Positions 47,387-58,140 of a stretch of DNA of 64,000 bases are shown here, one piece after another. The DNA lies in the NCBI GenBank assembly GCA_946800325.1, contig OX326957.1:23933554-23997553 (forward strand). The letters are read 5' to 3'. Below the pieces are notes generated by a model, which was not told the origin of the DNA, searched no databases, and saw only the letters and a list, made by a program, of their open reading frames with translations. Origin of the DNA: Luzula sylvatica (Eukaryota; Streptophyta; Magnoliopsida; Poales; Juncaceae). Both the position numbers and the translations under genes were made by a program. Position 1 is the stretch's first letter. Every line of letters begins with the position of its first letter.

Positions 47387-48090
47387 TAAAATCGGGGAAT
47401 GTTTTTACAAATAACCATGTGAAATAACTGAACGCTGAAGTTTATTGAGAAAATATCTTTTGCGGCGTTCCAATCCCCGCCTGGCTGGTTATCAGACTCA
47501 GCTTTTTTTATTTTTTCATTAGCAGCTAAACAAGGGGTAAGAAAAGAATTAAGATTGGACCGAGTTTGAAAGTCAGCATTGCTACGTTTGAAAGCCCGCC
47601 ATGCGGGCTATGAAACTCCGCCTTTTACGTGTGTTTTTTAAATTAAGTTTTGTTAATTAAATTGATTGATTATTTTATTTTTATGATGTTAATTAAATTC
47701 ATTGATTGTTGATAATTTGTTATGTTAAATTTAGTTATGTTGAATTTAATTTTGTTGATTATTGAATTTTTGTAATATGAAATAGAATGAATAATTTTTT
47801 ACAATGGCCACAAAAAACAATGAATTGATTGAAGATGATAGGTGTCGGAATTCATTGAATTGAGGAGAGAATCAACTTTTTCTGAAAAGCAAAATATTAC
47901 AAGACTTTACACTGTCACAAAAAACCAAAAATTGAATTAAGGGTTGTAGGATTCATGAAAGTAGACATATGGTTCACGCTTTATGGTACATATAGTAATT
48001 AAGTAAAAAAATTAGTTCATATTCTAATTCTTGTTCAACGTCCTCGTGTTCTAGTTATTTATTTTCATTTCATCTTATTTCTGTCATTTC

Positions 48091-48345
48091 ATGGGATCTA
48101 ACCGTTACAATCTGGAAGACATTACAAATCGATATTTGTTTCGTGATAACATGGCTGGAATCCGATATGATCGTTTTTTCAAAGGTCGTGATGTCATTCC
48201 CTGTTTCCATTTTACTCCACCGGAGGCACCAAATCCATACATTAATTTTATCAATTCGGAATTGCAGCCATGTCTTAATCATTGGAATCTGAATGACATC
48301 ATACATGTCAATGATCCCTACTACGAAACCGTAGTGCGTTTGTGA
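48091..48345 (+). CDS. Unrecognised 84-residue ORF in the MULE
   Basis: ATG-initiated and open for 84 codons: MGSNRYNLEDITNRYLF, then DNMAGIRYDRFFKGRDVIP and CFHFTPPEAPNPYINFIN. Composition is protein-like (aromatic-rich, no low-complexity runs), and the sequence is more coherent than overlapping frames. I do not recognise the family. It runs tail-to-tail with the minus-strand ORF 48321-49085 and overlaps its end by 25 bp. It could be an exon of a captured gene or a MULE accessory ORF. Confidence 0.45.
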   Translation: MGSNRYNLEDITNRYLFRDNMAGIRYDRFFKGRDVIPCFHFTPPEAPNPYINFINSELQPCLNHWNLNDIIHVNDPYYETVVRL

Positions 48346-49085
48346 AGCGGGTCCATATTTTGACTCGATGGAAAGGTCGAGTTCATTAAGTCCATAAATT
48401 GTGAAGCGGGTCCATAAATTGGTTGCGAAGTACAAACATAGTCCGGGAATGGTGGTTGAACCGACCCACTCCATGCGTTAATGTCGTCCGGTTGTTGTCG
48501 TACGTCAGGGTGACTAGCTACCCGAACCACATAATCGATATCCATTTTTGGAACACTACATTCACTACTCCCTTCTTCTTTCTCCATCTCTTCTTCTTCA
48601 TCAATATCTTCCTCTAATTCTACTTGACTCTCATTTGCAACAGGTTCCGAAGGCCCATCAAATTGTTGGGATGATCCGGGGTGATCAGAATAATATCCGG
48701 AATCGTATCCAGAATCAGAAGAATGGTTGGAGAAATTATAACCAAAAGGGGCATCATTTTGATAAGGATTAAATTTATGTTTGTTTTCAACAAACAATTG
48801 GTTATAACCTCCGGTAATGGTTGCCATCATCATGCTAAAACTTGAATCGCCATTCATTTCAACAATATCCCAAATCCCAGATTGAAATGGCCAATTCGTT
48901 TTCAATATTAAATCATACATTTCTTGATTTATTCGAGTGCAATTATGAACCAAATTTACCAAATATGTAAAGGAACTTCCGTTTGGTAAAATTACTAACG
49001 TACTTCTACCTCCTTTATAACGGGGTATATTATCGTTCCTATCAATATTACCGTCCCAAAAAATACAAAAGGACGTCCCTTCCAT
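48321..49085 (-). CDS. MULE transposase N-terminal-like protein, truncated
   Basis: 254 residues. The first 100 (FCIFWDGNIDRNDNIPRYKG, STLVILPNGSSFTYLVNLV, WPFQSGIWDIVEMNGDSSF) resemble the N-terminal domain that precedes the zinc finger in plant MULE transposases. A Ser/Gly/Asp-rich region with a strongly acidic run (about residues 160-180) follows, then a Pro-rich tail. No DDE core, SWIM zinc finger or other catalytic part is present, so it is at best an N-terminal fragment. The tail near 48340-48420 has a small internal duplication (GTGAAGCGGGTCCATA twice). Position inside a MULE supports the call. Confidence 0.55.
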   Translation of the reverse strand: MEGTSFCIFWDGNIDRNDNIPRYKGGRSTLVILPNGSSFTYLVNLVHNCTRINQEMYDLILKTNWPFQSGIWDIVEMNGDSSFSMMMATITGGYNQLFVENKHKFNPYQNDAPFGYNFSNHSSDSGYDSGYYSDHPGSSQQFDGPSEPVANESQVELEEDIDEEEEMEKEEGSSECSVPKMDIDYVVRVASHPDVRQQPDDINAWSGSVQPPFPDYVCTSQPIYGPASQFMDLMNSTFPSSQNMDPLHKRTTVS

Positions 49086-50076
49086 GCTTGCACTGCATGT
49101 GGTTGTCGTGTCAAATTTATTTTATTAAGAATATTTATAAATATTTTATACTTTCAATTGTTAATAATAATTACCTATTAAATCATCTAATTTTACCTAC
49201 TTCATGACATAATAACTATTGTTACATAATTTCAAGCAAACAAATTTAGTTCATTTCAAGCAAACTTCATGACCCCTAATTTTACCTAATTTGAATCAAT
49301 CCTAGTTTTCAACTCAAAAATTTACTACATTACAACAAGTTTTCAACTTCAAAAGTGACATAATTCAATCAAACCCTAACTTTCAATCTAAACAAATTTC
49401 CTAATCAAACCCTAACTTTCAATCAATCTTTTTTTTAATCCTACCTTTCAAAATTAATACTAAAACAACTACAACAAAGCAAGAAATGTACCTTATAATG
49501 AAAGATGAACAAGTTTCAATTTCTCTAGCCCAAATCACCAAGAAATAGATCTCATCACCAAGAATCAAAACCAAAACCTGCCATTTAAAACAAAAAAATA
49601 CACGCATATGACTTCAAACATACAATATATATAACAAATCTTGAATAAAATAGCAACAATCCATACCTCTTGGAACCAAAAAAACTTCAAAAAAATGAGA
49701 TTCAAGAGGGAGGACAGAAACCGAGAAGGAAGAAGAAGAGAGAAGGAAAAAGAAAATAGGGGTGTTTCGAGAACTGTGAAGGGCCGGAGTTTCAAAGCCC
49801 GTCTGGGACACGTGGCTTATTGTGGTGAAAAGCGGAGTTTCATAGTCCGCCTGGCTGTGTACCATACTCCGTCTATTTTTAATTACGTATTAACCGCTTC
49901 AGTTTATCAATTTATCTAGAATTACCAAAGGCGGGCTACCATACTCCGCCAAAGATGAGAAAGACGGAGTTTCAAACTTCGCAAAAGATATTTCATGAAT
50001 TATTTTAAAAACTTGATTATTTCGTTAATATACATTCAGAACTTGATTACTAACAAAAAAAATTCCCTAAAATCGG

Positions 50077-50379
50077 TGCAAGTTGATCATAATTAATGTT
50101 GAGTATTTTTCTTTGGAAAGACAAGATGATGGGTCCCATACACATAGATTTTATGTCATTAAACTTTGTAATAGTTGGTACACTTTTTATAATAATGTGC
50201 TGAAAAAAATTTAATTATATACAAGACTACAGTATTAAGTTCACAACAAATCATAATTTATATTTATTACCCTCCTTCCTCCTCACTCCTTAAAGTTTTC
50301 CTTTCTCTGAGTATTGTTTCCATTGTTACGAGTTTAAGAATTTTTCTCCGTACAAAATATACACCTGAAAAATTATTGG
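50077..50379. other. Non-coding spacer
   Basis: AT-rich sequence between the MULE duplication and a hAT-type terminus. Nothing recognised. Confidence 0.5.
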
Positions 50380-50426
50380 ACCCCTTTTATTTTGGGACCC
50401 TAGACCCGTGCCTGGGGCCGGCTCTG
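50380..50426. mobile_element. Orphan hAT-type terminus
   Basis: GGACCCTAGACCCGTGCC followed by GGGGCCGGCTCTG has the same end design as the right end of the neighbouring hAT element (GGACCCC ... GGCCGGCTCTG). No matching left end or 8-bp duplication (candidate ATGGCAAA) is seen, so it is a leftover of an older element. Confidence 0.5.
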
Positions 50427-50447
50427 ATGGCAAACTTCAAATTTAGC

Positions 50448-51457
50448 CAGGGCCGGTCCCGAGTTTTGAATGATCCGAGACATCTTTTGAAAACGGACCC
50501 TTCAATCATTACGAAACAAAAGTCATACAAAAATCAAAATATCAATTTCCTTTATATTTAAAAAAAACAAAACACATATACTTTAGTCTATTTTACTTCT
50601 CGCAAAGAATTTTGTTTTTCCCTTTTAATTCTTCTTCCCTCGTAGTTTTATTTGTGCACACATTTATTTTATTTTTCATTTATTCCTCGACCAGCCAATG
50701 GACTCATAGTCTTATTGGTTCGGGTTGGATTTTTATTAACATCAATGGACGAATGACATATAAACATTTTTCATTTATTATCAAAAAAATTTATTCCTTG
50801 ACCATTCTTCTTGCAAATAATTGATTATTAACACTTACAATATTTATCTTTTCTTCTTTTTTTCACTTGAATTGAGTGGCACTAAGAATTCCAAGATAAA
50901 ATGGATGAAAGAAAAATTAATACTAACTAAAAAGTCCTAAAAAGAACTGGGCATAAGAAAAAATATACTTGAATACAGACATATAAGATATGTATATATT
51001 TTAGAATGTCGAATACATATATTTTCGACGTCCACTCTTAATAATTTATGTTACTTGAACTTAATTATACATTAACACACATTTTCATGATAATTAAATT
51101 ATATTATATATAATTTTTTGGAAAGGTCAAATATAGTGGCCTTTTGTTTTAAGATCTTTTGTGAACCTCTTGTAGTATAATGAATATACATATTTTTATT
51201 TCAATTTAATATAAACTAGTATAACACACACAACACAAAATTAATTTTACTAACAATCTCACTGACACTATGCCATCTTGTCCCATCCAATATCTTATCT
51301 TTTCCAAACCTCTTCAAATTTCAAACAGTGATATTCAACATTTTTCTCAATTTCTTTCCATGCCTGTATGTATTATACGAAGAAACAAAAATTCGGACCC
51401 CTAAAATTTTGGACCCCAGACCCCCGCCTCGTTTGCCCATGCCTATGGCCGGCTCTG
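50448..51457. mobile_element. 1.0-kb non-autonomous hAT element with TSD AATTTAGC
   Basis: Identical 8-bp repeats AATTTAGC lie at 50440-50447 and 51458-51465. Termini are CAGGGCCGG at the left and (inverted) CAGAGCCGG at the right, typical of plant hAT ends. No transposase ORF. It sits 174 bp beyond the stop codon of the NPF gene. Confidence 0.9.
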
Positions 51458-51631
51458 AATTTAGCTTCTTTACGTTTTCTTTTTCTATTTGGCAATAATT
51501 GAAAATCTTTATAATTCTCCTTAACACAATTAATATTCCACCTTCTACATTATATCGCTAATTAAACTATTTGATTCTGATTCATTTATTCTTTGTAACA
51601 TCCCGTACACATTTTACAATCTTCTCTTACA

Positions 51632-53983
51632 TTACACAACTTCCTCACATATAACCCTTATCCTATAAACATATCTTTTCGCAAAGTACGCAAACAAAAT
51701 AATTTCAATTCCACTAAGCCCAGCTAGAAGAAAGTAAAAATAATCTAGACGTGCCCGATTTAAATTATTCGAGAACCAACTTTCACCATTTTTACTTGTA
51801 ATTTTGTTGATCATGAAAATAAGAAAACTACTTATAAAACTTCCTACACCAAGTACACTCAAGTACAATGCAAGCCCTAGACTTCTCAATGTATCGGGTA
51901 CTTGATCATAGAAGAACTCCTGCATACCAACTATAGTAAATACATCGGCCAAACCGAAAAGTATAAATTGCGGTACCATCAACCAAAGACTCATTGGTAT
52001 TGATACACCAGGTTTATCTAATAATCCATACTTTTTAGCAATATCAAGTCGTTTCATCTCAACTAGAGCTGCTATTACCATTGCAAGGAGAGAGAATATC
52101 ATACCTACACCAATTCTTCGTAACGTAGTTATTCCTGAAGGAATATGAGTGAATTTCTTAATCGTCGGTACAAGGAGTTTATCATAAATTGGTATAAAAC
52201 AAATAATGGTAAACGAGATGAAGACTTGAAGTGCGGCTGATGGTACTTGGAAACTTTTGCCGATATTTCGGTCTAAAGTGCTAGCTTGTTTTGTGAAGAA
52301 AGTTGATATTTGGGCGAAAAGAACACCATATATTAAACACGTGGACCAAATTGGAAATAATCGAAGAAGACCCTTTGCTTCATCTATGGTCCCATTATTA
52401 GATTCTTCATCAATAGCACTAGAAACAAAATTAGAAAGCAAAATGTATCAAAATATATTGTAATTATAAATTTATTTTGTATATTTCATACCTAGTGTGC
52501 CGTGATTGCCAATAAACACGTGCTAGAGTCACAAAAGATCGCCCGACTAGAAGAAAGGGATTTTCTTTCTCTAGAACGAAATATCGGTAAGTTCTTGTCC
52601 CGAGCAAGAACAACACAAGGGCCAACAACATGATGCCACATGGAATCCCGAACCCCAGAACCCAACTGATATTGTCTTGCACATAACTCATCAAGACCAC
52701 CGACATGCCAACACTCGCACATAAACCGAAAAACCACCAATTGAAAAATGAACTTTTCGAAAGCCGTTCACGAGGGTCGGTCTCGTAAAATTGGTCTGCT
52801 CCAAATGCTTGGACACATGGCTTGTGTCCGCCTTGAGCAAAGGCGACCAAGTATAAAGAGAGAAAGAAGAAGGGTACTTGGAATGACGAATGTGAGCAAT
52901 TTTTATCGTTCTTGGTGGTTTTGCATTGCGAAGGAAGGATTGTGGAGCTAGCTAGCATTCCTAAACCCTGTCACAGAATTAGTAGGTATATAAATTAAGA
53001 GGTTTGATCTCAAATCAACATCATTGTTAATTTAATTTTGCATGTTAATTATTCGTTAATTGACTGTAAATTATTTCAATTAACAATCTTTGAGTGTCAC
53101 ATCAAAAATGTCAAGAGCATTTGAGTGACATTAATTTCCCATAAATAAAAAGTACTGATGCTCTCACAAAATCTTCCACTTCTCCCGTGTTTCTGTGACC
53201 CATATTAAATGCAGTGCAAGTTTTCATTAAGAAATATTATAGGAAAAAATGTGTTTCGACAATTAGTACATGATGTATTTAAACTTGTGTTTCATTTAAC
53301 ATCTAAATCATAAACAGAAGAAAATAAGTGATTTATTTTATGGGAGAAGAGCAACTTTTTTCTCCAATTCAAAACAATATAACAAAATGGGAAAATTTAC
53401 TATGCACGTTGATCTCACCCCAACACCTTTTGATGACGTGGACAAGAGGGGTTAGTTGGATATGTTAATATTAATACATGTTAATTGATATTTCATTTCA
53501 ATTAAACGGTTAATTAGCCCGTTAATTTATTCAATTAAGAAGCAAACAATTAGTGTACCATTATGTAGAGAACTGAAGCGATGACAATGGTTCGATATCG
53601 ACCGAGCCAAGAATCAGCAACGAATGCACCGAACAACGGAAGCATCATGGAGACTCCAGACCATGTATTCAGAGCTGACGCGGCACTCGCAGTGCTCTCG
53701 CCAAGTGGGCCAGTCAGATAAGTTATTAGATTCAATGATATTCCAAAATAGGCAAACCTCTCTGCTACTTCCACTCCTTAATCCATCAAACAAACAAAAA
53801 ATTACTCAGAAAACAAGATTCATGAATTATGTATGAGACAAAACAGGGCATACCGATGATGAAGAGAGCAGAGGTCCATCCGCCGGTGGTGGATCGGTTC
53901 GCCGGCTGGCTGCTGAAATCAACGAAAACAGACATGGGTTCGGATGTTGTTGGGGGAAAAAGTTGATCCGTATCTAACTCCAT
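51632..53983 (-). CDS. NRT1/PTR family (NPF) transporter, NPF5-like
   Basis: Proton-coupled membrane transporter of the POT/PTR family (nitrate, peptides or other small solutes; substrate unknown). Four exons join in frame: 53983-53854, 53776-53559, 52967-52492 and 52418-51632, all with GT/AG introns, 1611 bp or 536 residues. Exon 1 ends LFIIG and exon 2 continues [11 protein letters not shown], which holds the ExxER proton-coupling motif. Family hallmarks follow: [76 protein letters not shown] and [14 protein letters not shown]. About twelve membrane segments are expected. The central loop ([20 protein letters not shown]) is unusually short. The NPF5 group is my best guess from sequence memory. 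Confidence 0.92.
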
Positions 53984-54058
53984 TTTCCACTAGATAAAAA
54001 GCAGTGGCAAGTCAAAAAGCATTTTCCACTAGATAAAAAGCAGTGGCAAGTCAAAAAG
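53981..54058 (-). repeat. 39-bp tandem duplication spanning the NPF start codon
   Basis: 53981-54019 and 54020-54058 are identical 39-bp units. On the minus strand the upstream copy supplies an extra ATG at 54022-54020. It opens a 10-codon upstream ORF (MLFDLPLLFI) that stops at TAG nine bases before the NPF ATG and is in frame with it. The downstream ATG is taken as the start because only it leads into the transporter. Confidence 0.9.
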
Positions 54059-54086
54059 CTCCAGAGAGAAACAAATAAGATATGGG

Positions 54087-54098
54087 GTTATATATTTA
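54087..54098 (-). promoter_or_regulatory. Candidate TATA box of the NPF gene
   Basis: The minus strand reads AAATATATAACC about 105-115 bp upstream of the ATG, giving a predicted 5' UTR of about 70-85 bases that would include the duplicated 39-bp unit. Motif and position only. Confidence 0.4.
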
Positions 54099-55109
54099 GT
54101 CTCACAAACTAAAAAAAAACAATCTTGATGTGATGACAAGAGAGTGATAAGTTGATTAATTAGTATTGTTAATTGATTCAATTAACGATTTAATTGATTG
54201 TTTAATTAAATTGACTCGTCAATTATCATGTATTAATATTAACATATTATAAATTTTTGAGAAAATTTCTTTCATATCCCTACTAAACTTACAAATAACA
54301 TATTTATCTCTCTTAAACTACAAATATCATATTTATCCCTACTAAATCATTTTCGTATCAAATTTATCCAAAATGATTTTTTTGTTAACTTTAACAGAAA
54401 AATAATTACAATTGACCAATTTACCCCTCAACTAACCCACTAATTCTAACCCTAAACCCAATAACATTAAACTGGTTCAAACCCAAAATCCGGTAACACA
54501 TGAACCCAAAACCTAAACCATGTTCTCTATCTCTGTACGATCTCCATTGTTCTCTAGCTTCGTACGAAACTCGAAGCTCTAAGAGGCAGTCTCGGACTGG
54601 CGAAATGGCGGTGGTGGAATGGCTATCTAGCGAGACGGGCTTGAGCATCTGGCGACACCGTTGCCGTAACTTTCCTCCTCTCTGAATTGATTCTCTGGCG
54701 ATTTGGCCTGGCTCGATCAGGTTCAAAATCGAATATCTAGTCTTCGGATTGTTAGGTCTTTGGTTCTCTAGTATTTTTTTGTTGAGAAATTCCAAAGTGA
54801 GCTCTATGTCTCACATTTGCAAGTATTAATTGATTCAAGATACTTCTAGTCTTTAAATTGATACAAGATACTCTGGGAATGTTTATCGTACTAATATTGT
54901 TTATTTCACTGAACAATTTGTAGATTTGCAAACTGTAAATTATTTAATCATTAAAAAGCAACAATTAGAGTGCATTTTTAAAAATGTACATATCAGTGAC
55001 AGACAATTCAATTTACAAGTTGAATTACTTTTTTTTTTCCAAATTTCTCTTTCATTCTGTATGTCTACATAATTAACTTCTTTTTTTGTGTTATTAACTT
55101 CAGGTTTAG

Positions 55110-55633
55110 CCAAATAAGTTCAAATATATGGTTGAGCTCTATGGTGAAGCCTCAGATCGTGATGTTGACGTTCTTGGAAATGTAAGTCGACAAATTACTA
55201 ATCGACAAATTTCTTGTTCATCCCCTTAAAACCTTGAAAATATCATCTATACCCCTGTAAAAAATGAAAAATAATATAGGTTATTTCCTTGTGTAAAAAA
55301 GTTCTTAGATACTCTTTCCTTATGTAAAAAATCTGAGAATTTGTTCGACTCGATTTTGTTCCCGTGAACTTTAATTTGCTCATGTATTCGATTTAGCTCT
55401 TGTATTTTTATTCAATTTTATTGGCTGATGTAGAAATCAGAGTCTTCCATGATGAAAATTCGGTAAACTGATAAGAATATATTGTTAGCTTTAATTTCTT
55501 CCATGATGTAGAAATCAGAAGTTTGGCACCAAAATAAACAATTAAATTTGAATTTGGTGTGTAGGTTGCTGGTGTGAAAAGGAGTACTGAGGAAACACCG
55601 TATTTTAGGATCATACTTGGCAGATTCGAGACG
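55110..55633 (+). pseudogene. Two captured exons in the Pack-MULE
   Basis: Exon-like piece 1 (55110-55181, after TTTAG, before GTAAGT) encodes PNKFKYMVELYGEASDRDVD and LGN. Piece 2 (55565-55633, after TGTAG, before GTATTT) encodes VAGVKRSTEETPYFRIILGR and FET. Both are whole codons, and splicing would keep one frame. The 383-bp intron between them is AT-rich. Clean splice sites and protein-like sequence suggest capture of a real host gene. I do not recognise the gene. Confidence 0.55.
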
Positions 55634-55734
55634 GTATTTTTCAACGGAATTTCCAGAGTTTGTTGTGATTTTTAGTTGTAATTAGTGGATCCATATAATG
55701 ATTATAACTAAAAATACCAAAATTAAATGAATAC

Positions 55735-57328
55735 TGGGCATGTTTGATTTGGTGGATTTTAAGCTACATGGATATATAAAGTACATGCATTTAATTATAC
55801 ATGTATCTTGAAATACAAGTTAGTTGTTTGGTTAGTTGGATTTCATTATCATGTATACAAAAATCCTTTGTTTGATTTTTACCTTGAAATCCATGATTTA
55901 TGAGTTAGTTACGAATTAATTCATAATTTACTAAACAACTCATTCAAAAAACATTATAAAATTACAATATTTGAAATAATAAATACTAATTAAATGTAAG
56001 AAAAATTAAAAAAAAATTTAACTGGCACAATACCACAAATAAAAATAATTCACTTCTCATACGAAAATAATTCACTTCTCATACGAAAATAATTCACTTC
56101 GTTGCACGTCTCCTCGACTCTTACCACGAAATACCCAAAAAGTAAAGCAAAAGAACAAATGCGCCACAATTTGCTTTTTGCGATTATCTTTATCAATCCC
56201 ATTAAACTGCATTTTGTACCAAACTACAAGAATTACTAATTCAAATTAATTATGATATCAAAATAAGAAGATTAAATTAACAGGGGATAATATGAGATGA
56301 AAAAATGCATAATGCAAAATTACAGGGGGTAAATTACATAACTAGAAGGGCCAAATTGCATAAAGAGGGTAAAATGGTAAATAATGCATTCGAGACAGAC
56401 TTGGTCTGCTTCAAGCATTCAAGAAAGATTCGCGCATTTCAGACTGCCTTGATTCGAGCATTCACTCCATTCGAGCATTCATGACAGATTCGAGCATTCA
56501 AGCGAGACTTGGTACCAGCACCCTTTTCAGCTCAATTGAGTCCTGAATCCCGACTGTACCAGCTCAATGCAGCCTTTTTCAGTTCAATTCCCGGCACAAC
56601 TCGACAAATTCAAGGTTCTTTCCATCTTTCTCTTTCTCAATTCATTTCTATGGCGGATTCTTCCATTCGTTTCGACAAAGTCACCACTTTTACCCATCAA
56701 ATTTATTCCAAACTTGATGGAACCAATTACCTTGTTTGGAGATCTCGAATTGAATCTTTATTTGAGGGATTCGGGTTGCAATCGTTCCTCACTGGTACGT
56801 TGTTCTCATTTATGCCTAAATTGCAAAAAATAAGCTTTGTTTATTAAAATTGATCCTAGTTTTGAATCTGAACTAATCGCATAGAAACAAAAACCCAATA
56901 AAATCTCTTAGTAATTTGCAACGTGTTCAAGTAACAAGCATACAACGAGCACGTAACGAGAAGAACGTAAGAGAGGAAGGAGAGCTAGCTATAGATTTTG
57001 ACAAGTGACTTTTGCAAGAGGAAGGAAGGCTCTTACCGTTGCAGGTGGTGATTGAGAAGACATCGATGAGCGATTACTTGAGAAGAGAGCAGACGACCAA
57101 CAAGAGAGAAGAGGAACGGAAGAAATGGCGCCAGCGTGAAGGAGAGAAGATACACTCCCGTCCGTGTATTTTGTTATCCCGAATTATTTTCTGTATTCCA
57201 ATATACAGGGATTCCATCCCCAAAATACATCAAAATACATGCATCTATAAAATCAAACATGGGATTTTAACCTATATCCAGGATTTGTGACTACATTACA
57301 CCAAAATCCCTCAAATCAAACATGCCCA
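55735..57328. mobile_element. 1.6-kb Harbinger-like element nested in the Pack-MULE
   Basis: Inverted ends TGGGCATGTTTGATTTG at 55735-55751 and at 57328-57312; beyond them GGATTTT also matches. GGGCATGTTTG-type ends occur in plant PIF/Harbinger and Tourist elements. The short flanks (ACT / ATG or TAC / TGT) do not form a clear duplication. No Harbinger transposase; it holds a copia gag fragment. Confidence 0.6.
56651..56845 (+). pseudogene. Copia gag N-terminal fragment
   Basis: From ATG: MADSSIRFDKVTTFTH, then IYSKLDGTNYLVWRSRIESL and FEGFGLQSFLTG, after which similarity stops at a likely exon or fragment end (GGTACGTTG). The pattern LDGTNYLVWR is the start of the copia gag (UBN2-type) domain. 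Only about 55 residues are present, inside the Harbinger-like element. Confidence 0.7.
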
Positions 57329-57851
57329 TGTATCTTCGAATTGTAATCCGAGTTTTTGATATTTTTTAGTTGTAAATATAAATTATCTTAATTTCGATCA
57401 TTGTTTTGAGTTGTAATTGTTATATATGTATTTCAGAATATCTATTACAAATAATCCGAGTTTTTTATATTTTGTCGTAATTAACTTGGATTGAACAAAT
57501 AATTTGAGATCTTGTTCCATTTGATTGAACAAATCCAAGTTTGTCATGAATGTTGTAACATTTCAACTTCACGATTGTACGTCGATACTACCTCTTACAT
57601 CTATCAAAATTACGTCAAAACTAAAAGTTCAAAAATTCAATGTTTTCTTCAAAATTTTGACATGTTTATCTATCAAAATTATGTGCATAAATAAACATAA
57701 TTTATATCAAAAAAATTGAGAAAAAATAAATATATGAACAATTTGTCGCATATATCAAATAAAAATGACGTTTTTTGACATTTTTACAAAAAAAAAAAGT
57801 ATCATTTATAATGAAATAACACGTATCAATCATAATAAAACCAGGTAAGCT

Positions 57852-58140
57852 TCACCGCGTAACGAATCCAAATCCACCACATCGTACCTGACCCGTTTCA
57901 CTTCTCCATCCAAATCCACCACATCGTACCTGACCCATTTCACTTCTCCATCCAAATCCACCACGACCCATTTCACTTCTCCATCCAAATCCACCACATC
58001 GTATCTCGTTCGACGCAACCAAGTCTGTCTCACGCATTTTATCGAACATGTTGTGAGCGTCTTGCATGTTACCATGTTTTACATGCATATCCGCAATAGT
58101 GCTCTCTATGTAAATATCTTGATGTAGTTTCGAGCAAATA
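57852..58140 (-). pseudogene. Captured PPR-gene fragment with minisatellite
   Basis: The minus strand from about 58135 reads IYIESTIADMHVKHGNMQDA and HNMFDKMRETDLVASN, one typical pentatricopeptide-repeat motif of a plant organelle RNA-binding protein. From about 57990 down to 57860 it turns into about 42-bp tandem units (each encoding about GGFGWRSEMGQVRC) that are not PPR sequence; one unit is shortened to about 33 bp. The PPR piece carries no start or full repeat set, so it is a fragment captured by the Pack-MULE. Confidence 0.7.

Larger units (their letters stand above)
47396..50067 (-). mobile_element. 2.7-kb MULE with TSD TAAAATCGG
   Basis: Identical 9-bp repeats TAAAATCGG lie at 47387-47395 and 50068-50076. 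Ends are GGAATGTTTTTAC and (inverted) GGGAATTTTTTTTG. Further inward both ends share ATATCTTTTGCG (about 47453 and, inverted, 49980) and CGGAGTTT/GAAACTCCG blocks with GCGGGC stems. A 9-bp duplication with imperfect terminal inverted repeats is typical of Mutator-like elements. It contains two ORFs but no full transposase. Confidence 0.85.

Noticed and set aside
48070..48474. 134-codon minus ORF in the MULE
   Set aside because: Overlaps two better ORFs (48091-48345 plus and 48321-49085 minus) and has no recognisable motif.
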